From NCBI RefSeq assembly GCF_900312675.1, contig NZ_OMPC01000008.1, forward strand, positions 124,040 to 188,039: a DNA stretch of 64,000 bases, written 5' to 3'. The position numbers and the translations under genes are program-made. The stretch is from Aliivibrio sp. EL58 (lineage in GTDB: Bacteria > Pseudomonadota > Gammaproteobacteria > Enterobacterales > Vibrionaceae). How positions within the stretch are numbered: position 1 is the first letter of the stretch; each line of letters begins with the position of its first letter. Of the stretch, positions 51,442-63,684 are shown in pieces. The notes under the pieces were generated by a model, which worked only from the letters and a program-made list of their open reading frames with translations, was not told the DNA's origin and did not search any database.

Positions 51442-51614
51442 AATTCATCAACTCTTTATAACTGTATTTATTGTATCGACGTCAGCGGCAAGTTCTTTAG
51501 ACAAAATTTGCCCTAAGTGGCAATTTTTTGCCCATACTTTATAAGTTGTTGATTAAATGAAATTTAGAAGCTTAATGGGGAAGAGGTAAGGGCTAGGGGC
51601 TAAAACAACAGATA

Positions 51615-51645
51615 TAAAAAAACCAGCTACATGAGCTGGTTTTTC
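51615..51645 (-). terminator. Intrinsic terminator of purA
   Basis: The stem AACCAGCT/AGCTGGTT (51621-51628 with 51634-51641) with a five-base loop is followed on the minus strand by a T-run. Confidence 0.9.
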
Positions 51646-51661
51646 TTCATTCTCTAAGCGA

Positions 51662-52996
<1,335 letters not shown>

Positions 52997-53156
52997 TTAG
53001 TTAAAAATGGATTCTAGCATTGATAGACAAATGTTTCATTTATTTTTAAGCGAAATCTCACTTTCACAATAAAGCGCTGTCAATATAAACAAATTTATCA
53101 TTTATTTTCTCAATAAAATCAAAAACAAGTTTATGACTTTACATTTATCGTAAAAT

Positions 53157-53342
53157 TCAAAGCATCACACTACAGATAACAACACCAGCCACCACTAAAC
53201 AACCGCCAATGCGTCGTAAAGTATTATCTGGTTGCTCACTCAACTGAGCCACCATATTACGCCATCCATTGGGAGCAATTAAAGGACCTAATCCCTCAAC
53301 AATAAGTACACCACCAATCGCTAACCATATCGCATTACTCAT
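53157..53342 (-). CDS. yjeT: DUF2065 small membrane protein (YjeT-like)
   Basis: Uncharacterised 61-residue protein with two hydrophobic segments (about 3-22 and 44-60) and the conserved VEGLGPL and LRRIGGCLVVAGVV core. It is like E. coli YjeT, which also lies between hflC and purA. The ATG at 53342 is preferred; a GTG one codon earlier is possible. AGAGG lies 6 bases before the ATG. A terminator precedes it after hflC. Confidence 0.88.
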   Translation of the reverse strand: MSNAIWLAIGGVLIVEGLGPLIAPNGWRNMVAQLSEQPDNTLRRIGGCLVVAGVVICSVML

Positions 53343-53374
53343 CACTTACCTCTTCAAATATCTACCTAGCAGAA

Positions 53375-53402
53375 ACAAAACAAGGCCCCGCAGGACCTTG
53401 TT
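53375..53402 (-). terminator. Intrinsic terminator of hflC
   Basis: On the minus strand AACAAGG pairs with CCTTGTT around a GC-rich apical part, followed by TTGTTT, 32 bases after the hflC stop. Confidence 0.75.
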
Positions 53403-53433
53403 AATTAAGATGAATTAAAATCTAAAACTAGAC

Positions 53434-54318
53434 TTATTTCGCACCTTTTGGATCATTCATGTATTTGAAGAAGTCAGTCTTAGGATCAAGTACTAAGATG
53501 TCATTCTTGCTGTTAAATGATCTCTCATATGCTTTCAATGAACGAATAAAGCTAAAGAACTCAGGCTCTTTATTAAACGTATCAGCATACAGTTTTGCGA
53601 CTTTCGCATCCGCATCACCACGAGTAATCTGTGCTGTCTTATCCGCTTCTGCAATGATCGTTGCTACTTCAAGTTCTGATTGAGCACGAATTACTTCTGC
53701 TTTTTCACGACCTTGAGAACGTAGCTTACGAGCAACCGCTTCACGTTCTGCACGCATACGACGGTAAATCGATTCAGAGATTTCTTCTGGTAGGTTGATT
53801 TTCTTGATTCGTAAATCAATCACTTCAATACCTAAGTCACCCGTGCCTTCTTGAGAATCAAGAAGTACAGTTGCCATTACTTGTTCACGTTTCTCAGAAA
53901 CGATCTCTTTCACCGTTTTACTACCGATTTCAGCTCGTAAGCCATCAGATACACGACGTTGTAATAGTGACTCTGCTGTTAGAATATTACCACCGCCAGT
54001 CGCTAAGTAGAATTGACCAAAATCTTTGATCTTCCATTTCACGTATGAATCGATAATAACGTCTTTTTTCTCAGAAGTTACAAAACGGTCTGATTGATCA
54101 TCCATTGTTTGAATACGAGCATCTAACGTATTAACGCGATCGAACATTGGCATTTTAAAATGCAAACCAGGTTCGTAGATACGTGTAATTTCGTTATTGT
54201 CTTTAATCAAACGACCAAATCGAGTAACAATACCGCGCTCGCCTTCTGGGATCACAAACAGTGACATTAAGAAAATAGCGATAACAACGATAAGCGTTGG
54301 GATCATTAACTTACGCAT
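53434..54318 (-). CDS. hflC: HflC, regulator of FtsH protease
   Basis: Membrane SPFH/prohibitin-family protein that forms a large periplasmic cage with HflK around FtsH. The 294 residues have an N-terminal membrane helix (about 5-22), the SPFH domain, and a helical alanine/glutamate/lysine-rich region (REAVARKLRSQGREKAEVIRA split over the helix). The start lies 2 bases after the hflK stop. Confidence 0.96.
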   Translation of the reverse strand: MRKLMIPTLIVVIAIFLMSLFVIPEGERGIVTRFGRLIKDNNEITRIYEPGLHFKMPMFDRVNTLDARIQTMDDQSDRFVTSEKKDVIIDSYVKWKIKDFGQFYLATGGGNILTAESLLQRRVSDGLRAEIGSKTVKEIVSEKREQVMATVLLDSQEGTGDLGIEVIDLRIKKINLPEEISESIYRRMRAEREAVARKLRSQGREKAEVIRAQSELEVATIIAEADKTAQITRGDADAKVAKLYADTFNKEPEFFSFIRSLKAYERSFNSKNDILVLDPKTDFFKYMNDPKGAK

Positions 54319-54320
54319 GA

Positions 54321-55538
54321 TTAATATCTCCCTTCACGAGTTGAGTTACGACCAGTAGTATTAGTCTTTGAATCTGGCTGTCCATTCTTCTCTAACTCAA
54401 AATCATAATTCTTAGATGATGATGTTGATGTTTTAGGAGATGACTTCACTGAACCTTGCTGATTACCTGTAATTTTATCTAGTGGAAGATATAACAAGTT
54501 ACCATTTGATTCAGAATCAATCAGAACCTTACTTGTATTACCGTATACTCGTTCCATTGTATCTAGGTACAAACGAGTACGAGTAACTTCAGGTGCTCTA
54601 TTGTATTCAGGCAATAGTTTTTCAAACTGTGCAATCTGACCAATCGCTTCGTTGACTGTACGCTCTGTATAACCTTGAGCCTCTTTCTTCAAACGCTCAG
54701 CACGACCTGTTGCTTTTGGAAGAATATCATTGCTGTAGGCCTCAGCTTCACGAATGAAACGCTCTTCATCTTCTCGAGCTGCAATCGCATCATCAAATGA
54801 TGCTTTTACTTGCTCTGGCGGACGAGCTAGTTGGAAGTTGACATCAACAACAATCAAACCCATATCGTATTTATCAATAATACGATTCAGTGTTTCTTGC
54901 GTACGTTGACGGATAACTTGACGACCACTGGTCAAAATATCATCCATCTTCGCATCACCAATAACGGCACGTAGTGCAGAGTCAGTTGCTTGGCGTAAGC
55001 TGTCATCTGCATTAGTTACTGTGAATAGGTATTTTCTTGCATCAGCAACACGGTACTGAACACCCATTTCAACAGTTACAACGTTCTCATCTTTCGTTAG
55101 CATTAAGCCTTTTGAGTTTAATGAACGAATTGATTGAATGTTTACAGGCGTCACTTGGTCAATAAATGTTGGTTTCCAGTTTAGACCTGGATCAACCATA
55201 CGATCGTATTTACCTAAACGTAAAACGACACCGCGCTCACTCTCACCAATAGTGTAGAAGCCAGAGAATACCCAAATACCAATAGCAACTACTGCAATAA
55301 GACCTAAGCCAATTGCGCCGCCATTGCCAAATGAAGGTAAACCGCTACCACCTTTATTGTTTCCGCCTTTATTGCCACCACCGAACTTACCGCTCAGTTT
55401 TTGGCTTAGTTTATTAAAAACTTCATCAAGATCTGGTGGACCTTGATCACGACCGCCACGATTTTTATTACCCCAAGGGTCTTTATTATCGCCGCCGCCA
55501 TTATTATTGTTGTTATTTCCAGGCTCATTCCACGCCAT
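54321..55538 (-). CDS. hflK: HflK, regulator of FtsH protease
   Basis: Partner of HflC in the FtsH cage. The 405 residues begin with a glycine/asparagine-rich cytoplasmic tail, including a run of six Asn (9-14) and a DKDPWG-like segment, then a membrane helix (about 76-95), the SPFH domain and long helices. It follows hflX after 18 bases. Confidence 0.96.
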   Translation of the reverse strand: MAWNEPGNNNNNNGGGDNKDPWGNKNRGGRDQGPPDLDEVFNKLSQKLSGKFGGGNKGGNNKGGSGLPSFGNGGAIGLGLIAVVAIGIWVFSGFYTIGESERGVVLRLGKYDRMVDPGLNWKPTFIDQVTPVNIQSIRSLNSKGLMLTKDENVVTVEMGVQYRVADARKYLFTVTNADDSLRQATDSALRAVIGDAKMDDILTSGRQVIRQRTQETLNRIIDKYDMGLIVVDVNFQLARPPEQVKASFDDAIAAREDEERFIREAEAYSNDILPKATGRAERLKKEAQGYTERTVNEAIGQIAQFEKLLPEYNRAPEVTRTRLYLDTMERVYGNTSKVLIDSESNGNLLYLPLDKITGNQQGSVKSSPKTSTSSSKNYDFELEKNGQPDSKTNTTGRNSTREGRY

Positions 55539-55556
55539 TAGAAAACTCCAAAGTAA

Positions 55557-56876
55557 TTATGAAGACAAAGAATTCTGTGAACTCTCATTAGTAATAATAA
55601 AATTACTTAATGGAGTCTCTTCACGTTTTTCTAACTTAGACCAATCAACTTGCTGCATACGTACATCGAGAAGCAAGCTGCCATCATCCTGATATTCTTC
55701 TTTTATAATGCTTTGCATTTGAAAGAATTTACTTCGAAGACGTCCAACCGACTCTGGAGGTAGCTGCAATGTATGCATTACCATCTGCCCAGCTAATCGT
55801 TCCGTTAATGCTTGAAAAAGTAATTCAATGCCTTGGCCTTCCATTGCTGAAACCCAAACACATCGAGGAACTCCCTCCTCATCACGTTCGATTCGTGGCT
55901 GTTGATCTTCTAAGCTATCAATTTTATTCATTACGAGAAGATAAGGCACCTCATGGGCATCAATCTCTTCAAGAACAATATCTACTGCTTCAATATTCTC
56001 ACGAAAACGCTCATCACTGGCATCAACAACATGTAACAAGATATTTGCTTCTTGCGTTTCTTGTAATGTCGCCTTAAAAGCAGCAACAAGATCATGTGGT
56101 AAATGACGAATGAACCCTACCGTATCTGCAAGTATTGAAGTACCAACATCAGCGACATCAATCTTACGCAATGTAGGATCGAGTGTTGCAAATAATTGGT
56201 CAGCGGCGTAAACCCCAGCTTCGGTAATTCGATTAAATAACGTAGATTTCCCTGCGTTGGTGTATCCGACTAACGAAATGGTTGGAATTTCAGCTCGGAG
56301 CCTTGCTCGGCGACCTTGCTCTCGCTGCTTTGCAACTTTACCTAATCGACGTAGAATTGCTTTGATACGATCTCGCAATAATCGTCTATCGGTTTCTAAT
56401 TGAGTTTCACCGGGACCACGTAAACCAATTCCGCCTTTTTGACGTTCAAGGTGTGTCCATCCGCGGATCAACCGAGTAGATATATGACGTAATTGTGCTA
56501 ATTCAACCTGCAACTTACCTTCATAGGTTCGCGCACGTTGAGCAAATATATCCAGTATTAGACCTGTACGGTCTATTACTCGACATTGACATATTTGTTC
56601 TAAATTTCGTTCTTGAGCAGGGGACAGTGCATGATTAAAAATCACGATATCCGCATTATTAGCTCGAACAGCATCGGCAATTTCTAGTGCCTTACCCTCA
56701 CCTACATAATATTTAGGGAGTGGAGATTGACGGGTTCCCGTCACAACACTTAATGTGTTTACCCCCGCAGAAGATACCAACATCTTACATTCGTCGAGAT
56801 CTTCTAACTCCCCTTCATAAGTGAAGTTAATATGCACAAGAACAGCCTGTTCACCGGATTCATAACGGTCAAACAA
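55557..56876 (-). CDS. hflX: GTPase HflX
   Basis: Ribosome-associated GTPase that splits stalled 70S ribosomes during stress. The 439 residues comprise an N-domain (MFDRYESGEQAVLVHI), a helical linker, the G domain with GYTNAGKST, the G3 motif DTVGFIRHLP and NKID, and a C-terminal domain. It lies between hfq and hflK, as in E. coli. Confidence 0.96.
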   Translation of the reverse strand: MFDRYESGEQAVLVHINFTYEGELEDLDECKMLVSSAGVNTLSVVTGTRQSPLPKYYVGEGKALEIADAVRANNADIVIFNHALSPAQERNLEQICQCRVIDRTGLILDIFAQRARTYEGKLQVELAQLRHISTRLIRGWTHLERQKGGIGLRGPGETQLETDRRLLRDRIKAILRRLGKVAKQREQGRRARLRAEIPTISLVGYTNAGKSTLFNRITEAGVYAADQLFATLDPTLRKIDVADVGTSILADTVGFIRHLPHDLVAAFKATLQETQEANILLHVVDASDERFRENIEAVDIVLEEIDAHEVPYLLVMNKIDSLEDQQPRIERDEEGVPRCVWVSAMEGQGIELLFQALTERLAGQMVMHTLQLPPESVGRLRSKFFQMQSIIKEEYQDDGSLLLDVRMQQVDWSKLEKREETPLSNFIITNESSQNSLSS

Positions 56877-56920
56877 GCATTAACTCCTTAATAGACCCTC
56901 TATTCAATAATAGAATAGGA

Positions 56921-57187
56921 CTATTCTTCCGTTGTTTCTTGTGGACGCTCGCCTTGTGGGCGATCACTTGCAGTGTGATGGCTTACAGCACGAGCTGGAA
57001 CTACAGTAGAGATCGCATGCTTATATACCATCTGGTTTACTGTGTTCTTCAATAGGATAACAAATTGATCAAATGATTCGATTTGTCCCTGTAATTTAAT
57101 CCCATTCACTAAATAGATAGACACTGGAATCCTTTCACGACGCAGCGCATTCAAAAATGGGTCTTGCAAAGATTGCCCTTTAGCCAT
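56921..57187 (-). CDS. hfq: RNA chaperone Hfq
   Basis: Hexameric Sm-like protein that pairs small RNAs with mRNAs; in vibrios it acts with Qrr RNAs in quorum sensing. The 88 residues have the Sm1 and Sm2 motifs ([19 protein letters not shown] region and [10 protein letters not shown]), with distal-face Tyr25 and Lys31 retained, and a shorter C-terminal tail than the 102-residue E. coli protein. It lies 103 bases after miaA. Confidence 0.98.
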   Translation of the reverse strand: MAKGQSLQDPFLNALRRERIPVSIYLVNGIKLQGQIESFDQFVILLKNTVNQMVYKHAISTVVPARAVSHHTASDRPQGERPQETTEE

Positions 57188-57290
57188 TTTTTTTTCCTTT
57201 TTGGTTTGTAATTGTAATTTTATTTAGCTATTAGTCTTTAGCTTATGACTAAATGCTCTGAAGTTAAACAACATTGATACGTTTTTGTGC

Positions 57291-58223
57291 TTATTTTTTC
57301 TCTAAACGATCAGAGATCATATGTAGGGCACCATCAATGTCATCACTATCCAGCCAAGTTAGTTCTTTCCAGCTACGTAGCCAGGTGATTTGTCGCTTGG
57401 CTAATTGACGAGTAGCGCACACGCCGCGGAAAATCGCGTCATCTAATGTACCCTCCCCATCAAAATAGTCCCACATTTGTCGATAACCTACGCAACGAAT
57501 AGAAGGAAGGTCAGCATGAAGATCATCGCGCTCATACAAGGTACGAGCCTCTGCTTCAAAACCGGCGTCCATCATCATCTTGAAACGCAGTTCAATTCGA
57601 CGGTGAATTTCCGCTCTCTCTTTCGGTGCTATCGCAAATTGATGCACTTCATAAGGTAGAGGATCACCTTTAATCTGGGTTAATTCTGTTAAAGTTTTAC
57701 CCGAAATTCGAAATACTTCCAACGCTCGGGAAAGTCGTTGTGGATCATTTGGATGAATTCTCTCTGCCGATACAGGATCAATTGTTTTTAATTGATCATG
57801 CATTGCTTCCCATCCAAATTGCACCGCTTCTTGCTCAATTTGAGCTCTAATATCAGCATCCGCTGCTGGTAATGGTGAAAGACCTTCAAGTAGCGCTTTG
57901 TAGTACAACATGGTACCACCAACCAATAAAGGTATCTTTCCTTGAGCAACAATGTCATCCATTTCTTTCAGGGCATCACGACGAAAGTCAGCCACTGAAT
58001 AGCTCTCTTTTGGGTCAAGAATATCAATAAGACGATGAGGAGCCTGTAAAAGTTCCTCTTCATTTGGTTTTGCCGTACCAATATCCATTCCCTTATAGAT
58101 AAGGGCTGAGTCTACGCTTATCAACTCTACAGGAAAACGTTTTCGCAATTCAATTGCTAAGTTTGTCTTTCCTGATGCTGTTGGTCCCATCAAAAAGATG
58201 GCTTGAGGTAATGCTTTATTCAT
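57291..58223 (-). CDS. miaA: tRNA dimethylallyltransferase MiaA
   Basis: Adds a dimethylallyl group to A37 of tRNAs reading UNN codons. The 310 residues contain P-loop GPTASGKT at 13-20, [16 protein letters not shown] and the C-terminal [13 protein letters not shown]. Its start overlaps the mutL stop by 8 bases, so translation is coupled. Confidence 0.97.
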   Translation of the reverse strand: MNKALPQAIFLMGPTASGKTNLAIELRKRFPVELISVDSALIYKGMDIGTAKPNEEELLQAPHRLIDILDPKESYSVADFRRDALKEMDDIVAQGKIPLLVGGTMLYYKALLEGLSPLPAADADIRAQIEQEAVQFGWEAMHDQLKTIDPVSAERIHPNDPQRLSRALEVFRISGKTLTELTQIKGDPLPYEVHQFAIAPKERAEIHRRIELRFKMMMDAGFEAEARTLYERDDLHADLPSIRCVGYRQMWDYFDGEGTLDDAIFRGVCATRQLAKRQITWLRSWKELTWLDSDDIDGALHMISDRLEKK

Positions 58224-60153
58224 GACTAAATGCTTGTACCGCTTGAGTAATATCGATATTTTTTAACAGTTTTTTATTAAACTTGGGTAGTTCACTTCCC
58301 CATAACTGTTCTAATTCCATCACTAGCTGTATCGCCTGAGCGGTACTGTAACTGGCTTCTTCATGCTGAATTTGATGAGAAAGCCAAATTATCACCTGTT
58401 CAAGTGATGGGTTAATGCTATCTAGATACCTTAACAGATTCGGGATCAATTGTTGTAAATTCTGCTGTCTAATCGGCTGACAAACCGCCATAACGATTAT
58501 ATTTGTCTTGTTTTTTACTTTAAGATCAATACCAAGAGGTTTCAAGAATAAAGCATAATCCAATACTTTATTACAAATTTCTTCTTCTATACCAATCGAG
58601 ATAGGTATTAATAACGGTTGAGCCTTCAAAGGTTCAAAATGAACACTGTTTAACTGGCCATAACTTTTTACAAATTCAGCATATCGCAAGTCCAATAATT
58701 GCAATTGCCCATCTTGCTGTAGCAAGGCAAAGACCTTCTCAACAATCGTTAATACTTTACCAAGAGGGGCCGCTTCATTTGAAGTAGCCGAAACCATAGG
58801 TACACACTTCTCAACAATCTCTGGCACAACTTGATTTAAGCGAGCTTCTTTTACCTGATTATATAACGAAGCTTTGCTTTCATTAGCAGGGCTTAATAAT
58901 GCCTTATACGTGTTCAGCTCTTTTTGAGAAGGCTTATTAGAAACCCAAGAATCTGAGGGGGCTTTATTTGGATAACTTGGTGTCGAATCTACCGCCTTTC
59001 TTAATTGTTCCGTCTTATCAATACTCTCTTGATACGGTTGACGAACGTACTCTTTCATTGGCGGAAAATACGTTTCTTTGTTGTTAGGTATAACGATTTC
59101 AGATTCGACTTCATGGTCATGAGTCAATTCACTCATTGGCATATTCGACAAGCTTGCACTTTGCTGTAATGCACCATAAATCGCTTGATAGATAAAATCA
59201 TGCACTAAGCGAGCTTGATGAAAACGCACTTCATGTTTTGCAGGATGAACATTCACATCGACATCATGAGGACTAATCTCAATAAATAGAATATATGCCG
59301 CATATTGATTGGCTAGTAGAGACGATTCATAACCTTGTCGAATAGCATGATTGATTAACTTATCTTTCATCATACGGCCATTCACATAACAGTATTGGAT
59401 ATCACCTTGTGCTCGCGCCCCTTCTGGTGCAGAAATCCAACCATGAAATTTAAGTTCACCATGCTCCAGTTCAACTTCTAATGCATGCTGTAGAAAATTA
59501 GAACCACATACCGCAGCAAGGCGCTTTTCAACTTGAACTTTCGTTTGAGCCGCTCGATATTGACGAATTTGTTTGCCGTTATGACGCAGATTGATCGTAA
59601 TATCCAATCGACTCAAGGCTATTCGCTTTAATAGCTCATCAATATGAGTGAATTCCGTTTTTTCTGTTCGGAGGAATTTTCGACGAGCTGGAGTATTAAA
59701 GAAAAGATCAACCACATCGATAGTCGTACCAATTGGGTGAGCTGCTGGTTTTAACTTTACCGTCATATCTCGACCTTCAGCATACGCTGACCATGCTTCT
59801 TCTTGAGCAACGGTTCGAGAGGTTAACGTTAGGCGAGAAACTGAGCTGATCGAAGCAAGCGCTTCACCACGAAAACCAAGACTAACAATGGCTTCTAGAT
59901 CATCAAGAGTGGTTATTTTTGAGGTCGCATGTCGACTTAAAGCGAGGGTTAATTCATCTTTTGCGATACCAAACCCGTTATCACGGATACGAATTAACTT
60001 ACTGCCGCCTTTTTCAATCTCAATATCGATGCGAGTCGCCCCCGCATCGATACTGTTTTCGACAAGCTCTTTTACAACAGAAGCAGGGCGCTCTACAACC
60101 TCACCCGCCGCAATTTGGTTGGCTAATCGAGCTGGTAAGATTTGAATTGGCAT
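58216..60153 (-). CDS. mutL: DNA mismatch repair protein MutL
   Basis: GHKL ATPase that links MutS mismatch recognition to downstream nicking and excision. The 645 residues have the ATPase motifs [11 protein letters not shown] and [12 protein letters not shown], a long variable linker and a C-terminal dimerisation domain. The DQHA(X)2E(X)4E endonuclease motif found in MutL of bacteria without MutH is not seen, which fits a Dam/MutH-directed system; dam is also in this window. It starts 11 bases after amiB. Confidence 0.97.
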   Translation of the reverse strand: MPIQILPARLANQIAAGEVVERPASVVKELVENSIDAGATRIDIEIEKGGSKLIRIRDNGFGIAKDELTLALSRHATSKITTLDDLEAIVSLGFRGEALASISSVSRLTLTSRTVAQEEAWSAYAEGRDMTVKLKPAAHPIGTTIDVVDLFFNTPARRKFLRTEKTEFTHIDELLKRIALSRLDITINLRHNGKQIRQYRAAQTKVQVEKRLAAVCGSNFLQHALEVELEHGELKFHGWISAPEGARAQGDIQYCYVNGRMMKDKLINHAIRQGYESSLLANQYAAYILFIEISPHDVDVNVHPAKHEVRFHQARLVHDFIYQAIYGALQQSASLSNMPMSELTHDHEVESEIVIPNNKETYFPPMKEYVRQPYQESIDKTEQLRKAVDSTPSYPNKAPSDSWVSNKPSQKELNTYKALLSPANESKASLYNQVKEARLNQVVPEIVEKCVPMVSATSNEAAPLGKVLTIVEKVFALLQQDGQLQLLDLRYAEFVKSYGQLNSVHFEPLKAQPLLIPISIGIEEEICNKVLDYALFLKPLGIDLKVKNKTNIIVMAVCQPIRQQNLQQLIPNLLRYLDSINPSLEQVIIWLSHQIQHEEASYSTAQAIQLVMELEQLWGSELPKFNKKLLKNIDITQAVQAFSHE

Positions 60154-60164
60154 AACCCTGTCCT

Positions 60165-61934
60165 TTAACTGGTTGGTATAACGAGTACCTGTCCGATTGC
60201 CAATTCATCTGAACGTAATTTATTGGCCTTTCTAAGACTGGATACAGACACTCCATATTTAGTCGCAATTTTACCTAAGAACTCACCACGTTTCACCGTA
60301 TGTTTCTTAACTGGCGCAACAATACTCACTTTCAATTTTTGACCGACAAATAAGGTATCTGACTTCAATCTATTTAATGAGCGAATGCTACTGGTTGATA
60401 CTTTATACCTAGATGCAATTTTTCCTAAGTATTCACCAGAACGTACTTTATGAGTAATAATCGTACGAGCTTGCGTTGAACTTGATGTTGTCGCTTTTGA
60501 TGTCGTCGCTTTCGGAGCAACATACACAGGTTTATTACTTGGAATTATCAGTACTTGCCCTACCGCTAAACCAGTACTCTTAAGCTTATTGGCACTTTTT
60601 AGCTTGGCCGTCGTGGTGCCGTACTTTTTCGCGATAACTGACAGTGATTCACCAGAGCGTACTTTGTGTTTCTGCTCCTGTCCTTTTGCTGCCAGCAAAG
60701 TACCTTGCGGAGGGTTATCTTTAAAGTAACGAGTAATAGCCCTTGAGATCGCTCGAGCAATCTTATCCTGATGAGCACGCTGGAACAGTTGCTTCTCTTC
60801 AGTAGGGTTCGACATAAAACCCGTTTCAATTAAGATTGATGGAATATCTGGTGATTTCAAGACAGCCAAACTCGCATGTGCAGGTTTAGATTTATGCAGT
60901 TTAATCACTTTACCCATTTCAGAAAGTACATTAACCGCTAATTTATAGCCTTCTTCCGTTGAGTTTTGAAACTGCATATCTAAAATAGTTTGGCTTACGT
61001 TTCTGTCTTTATTATTTTTAGATAGCACATCTCCTGCGCCTCCTAAAAGCTCTGATTGCTTCTCATGTTTCTCTACCCAGCGACCAATTTCGGTATTTGC
61101 ACGACGTGTATTTAACACAAAAACAGAACCACCTCGTGGCTTTGGAGAGCTAAAACTATCGGCATGGATCGACACTAAAAAGTGAGCTCTATTTTTTCTC
61201 GCTAATTCAGTTCGTTGGTTTAAATTAACAAAGTAATCACCGCTACGAGTAAGTATTGCTCTCATGCCCGGTTGAGCATTAATTTGCGCGACCACTTTCT
61301 TTGATATAGCGAGAGTTGCATGCTTCTCATATTTTCTTGTCGGTCCAATAGAACCAGGATCTTCCCCACCATGTCCAGCATCAATGGCAATAATAATCTC
61401 ACCACTTCCAATAATTTGATTGGCTTGGGAATTAATAATTGGTTTTGAAGAAGCGGTAGGTTTACTTTGAACTGGTTTTGAATTTCCTTTAGATTTATGA
61501 GGTAAATCCATTACTAAACGGTGTCCATACTGGCCACCAGGAGTTGGTGCTAATTTAAAAATCTCTGCTGTAACGGAATGTTTTAATTCAAAAACAAGTC
61601 GAGTCGTCCCTTTTGATGGCGCAGAGCTCTTTCTTATTTTTGATAACACCTTACTATCACTAACGGTAAGTGGTAGTTTTGCTTTTACATTGGTATTTTT
61701 AAGATCAACCACTAAACGATAAGGGCTACTAAGCGTAAAATAGCTATAGTTAGCTTCTGAGTTTAGATCTATAACTATGCGAGTTTCATCTGGCGATGGC
61801 CAAACTCGAATTCCCTCGAGGGTATTAGCAGACACAAAAAAGCTACTTGTTGATAAAACAACAAATAGCGCATACCAAATAACTCTAAAATATTTACCGA
61901 TTAACACAAATCCAACCGCTGTACTAAACCACAT
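60165..61934 (-). CDS. amiB: N-acetylmuramoyl-L-alanine amidase with LysM repeats
   Basis: Periplasmic zinc amidase that splits septal peptidoglycan during daughter-cell separation, normally activated by EnvC-like factors. The 589 residues comprise a signal segment ending VSA (about 36), an AMIN domain (about 38-140), the Amidase_3 domain ([15 protein letters not shown] ... HADSFSSP ... IETGFMSN) and three C-terminal LysM repeats (about 423, 494 and 545 onward). E. coli AmiB is 445 residues without LysM repeats; repeats are common in vibrios. The frame overlaps tsaE by 34 bases from 61934; a GTG at 61907 gives a more standard signal peptide and may be the real start. Confidence 0.93.
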   Translation of the reverse strand: MWFSTAVGFVLIGKYFRVIWYALFVVLSTSSFFVSANTLEGIRVWPSPDETRIVIDLNSEANYSYFTLSSPYRLVVDLKNTNVKAKLPLTVSDSKVLSKIRKSSAPSKGTTRLVFELKHSVTAEIFKLAPTPGGQYGHRLVMDLPHKSKGNSKPVQSKPTASSKPIINSQANQIIGSGEIIIAIDAGHGGEDPGSIGPTRKYEKHATLAISKKVVAQINAQPGMRAILTRSGDYFVNLNQRTELARKNRAHFLVSIHADSFSSPKPRGGSVFVLNTRRANTEIGRWVEKHEKQSELLGGAGDVLSKNNKDRNVSQTILDMQFQNSTEEGYKLAVNVLSEMGKVIKLHKSKPAHASLAVLKSPDIPSILIETGFMSNPTEEKQLFQRAHQDKIARAISRAITRYFKDNPPQGTLLAAKGQEQKHKVRSGESLSVIAKKYGTTTAKLKSANKLKSTGLAVGQVLIIPSNKPVYVAPKATTSKATTSSSTQARTIITHKVRSGEYLGKIASRYKVSTSSIRSLNRLKSDTLFVGQKLKVSIVAPVKKHTVKRGEFLGKIATKYGVSVSSLRKANKLRSDELAIGQVLVIPTS

Positions 61935-62365
61935 CCATACTCATTATTACCCGTGATCACAACATGACGAGCTTCACCATCATAGCGAATATCAATATCA
62001 ATATCAGGACTTGGTAATAACCCTTCCCCTCTTTCTGGCCACTCAACTAAACAAATTGCATCATCAGTAAAGTAATCACGGATCCCCATAAACTCGAGTT
62101 CTTCAGGATCAGCCAAACGATACAGATCAAAATGATACACTTGCCATTTATCCAATTCATAAGGTTCAACTAAGGTATATGTTGGGCTTTTTACATTACC
62201 AACATGACCTAATGAACGAATAAAGCCTCGACTAAAGGTTGTTTTACCAGCGCCAAGATCACCATGTAAATAGATGGTGGTTTGTTGAGTACAAGCTTGA
62301 GAGAGCTGTCTACCAAATTCAACCGTGTCGTCTTCAGTAGCTAAATTAAATTCAAAGCGTTCCAT
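61901..62365 (-). CDS. tsaE: tRNA t6A biosynthesis ATPase TsaE
   Basis: ATPase required with TsaB and TsaD to make threonylcarbamoyl-A37 in tRNAs. The 154 residues have the P-loop GDLGAGKT at 35-42 and the family segments [10 protein letters not shown] and [15 protein letters not shown], plus [13 protein letters not shown]. It is the first gene of a long minus-strand run tsaE-amiB-mutL-miaA-hfq-hflX-hflK-hflC. Confidence 0.96.
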   Translation of the reverse strand: MERFEFNLATEDDTVEFGRQLSQACTQQTTIYLHGDLGAGKTTFSRGFIRSLGHVGNVKSPTYTLVEPYELDKWQVYHFDLYRLADPEELEFMGIRDYFTDDAICLVEWPERGEGLLPSPDIDIDIRYDGEARHVVITGNNEYGCGLVQRLDLC

Positions 62366-62565
62366 TATTCACTAATTTCACTATTTTAATTGTCTAAATT
62401 GATGGACTTGGTATCAGATTCACAATTTATTTGCTGAATATTTACACACAAGTTCGCATAGGTTGCGTTGATTCAATGTCTTTTGAGTTCATTGAAGTAC
62501 GTCTTATCAATCCTATATGATAAACTTTTACTCATAATACTGTAATAAAAAAATGTACTCTCTCT

Positions 62566-63684
62566 GTGAATATCGATTATCAAGCACTCGCAAATAACAT
62601 CAAACTATGGGCACAAGAACTCGGCTTTCAAAAAGTTGGGATCTGTGACGTTGATTTATCTCAGCACGAAGCCGCTTTAGAGCAATGGCTTGATGCCGGC
62701 TATCATGGCTCTATGGACTGGATGGCTCGTCATGGCGTCATGAGAGCAAGACCCGATGAACTTCATCCTGGCACCATTAGAGTCATCAGTGCCCGTATGG
62801 ATTATTTACCTCCTCAAGCGGGTTTTGCAAGCAATTTAAGCGATCCTACACAAGCTTATATCAGTCGATATGCGCTCGGTCGTGATTACCACAAACTCAT
62901 TCGTAACCAACTTAAAAAACTAGGTCAAAAAATCGAGGCTGAAGTTGAGCAACTTGGTTATCGTCCCTTTGTTGATTCTGCACCAATCTTAGAGAGGCCT
63001 TTAGCAGAAAAAGCGGGGCTTGGTTGGACCGGAAAACATTCGCTTCTACTTGATAAGGACGCAGGGTCTTGGTTTTTCTTAGGCGAGCTCTTAGTTGATA
63101 TCCCACTGCCGGTTGATTCCCCTGTTGAGAACCAATGTGGTAAATGCACCGCCTGTGTCACATCATGCCCGACAAATGCGATATTAGAAAATGGAGTGAT
63201 TGACGCCCGTCGTTGTATTTCTTACTTAACCATAGAAAACAGCGAGGTTATTCCTGAAGAGTTTCGTTCATTGATGGGCAATCGAATTTATGGCTGTGAT
63301 GACTGCCAACTCGTTTGTCCTTGGAACCGTGAAGCCGATATAACACAACAAAATGATTTTCATCGTAGAGAGTCTCTAGACAACGCTAACTTACTCTCTC
63401 TTTTTGCATGGGATGAACCTACCTTTTTAAAAAATATGGAAGGCTCTGCAATCCGTCGTATTGGTCATTACCAATGGCTGCGTAACATCGCAATCGCAAT
63501 GGGTAATGCGCCACACTCTGAAATGATCATAGCAGCATTACATGAGCGCCTTGGGCTTAATGACAATCTCGATATTCACCTTCTTTGGGCAATAGAGCAA
63601 CAGCAGTCTCAACAAGTAAATACAAATAGAAAAGAACAACGTCTCATCCGAATTATCGAAAAAGGCTTACCTAGAGATGCATAA
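62566..63684 (+). CDS. queG: Epoxyqueuosine reductase QueG
   Basis: Last step of queuosine synthesis: cobalamin-dependent reduction of epoxyqueuosine in tRNA. The start is GTG at 62566. The 372 residues carry Asp137 (VDSAPILERPLAEKAG region), a catalytic-site residue in the family, and two [4Fe-4S] cysteine sets, Cys191/194/197/201 and Cys217/244/247/251, followed by HEAT-like helices. It is divergent from tsaE. E. coli has nnr (yjeF) between them; it is absent here. Confidence 0.96.
   Translation: MNIDYQALANNIKLWAQELGFQKVGICDVDLSQHEAALEQWLDAGYHGSMDWMARHGVMRARPDELHPGTIRVISARMDYLPPQAGFASNLSDPTQAYISRYALGRDYHKLIRNQLKKLGQKIEAEVEQLGYRPFVDSAPILERPLAEKAGLGWTGKHSLLLDKDAGSWFFLGELLVDIPLPVDSPVENQCGKCTACVTSCPTNAILENGVIDARRCISYLTIENSEVIPEEFRSLMGNRIYGCDDCQLVCPWNREADITQQNDFHRRESLDNANLLSLFAWDEPTFLKNMEGSAIRRIGHYQWLRNIAIAMGNAPHSEMIIAALHERLGLNDNLDIHLLWAIEQQQSQQVNTNRKEQRLIRIIEKGLPRDA

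Noticed and set aside
54321-55538. Asparagine/glycine-rich start of HflK as a tandem repeat expansion of interest
   Set aside because: Such a tail is normal for HflK proteins; the six-Asn run is a small local variation.
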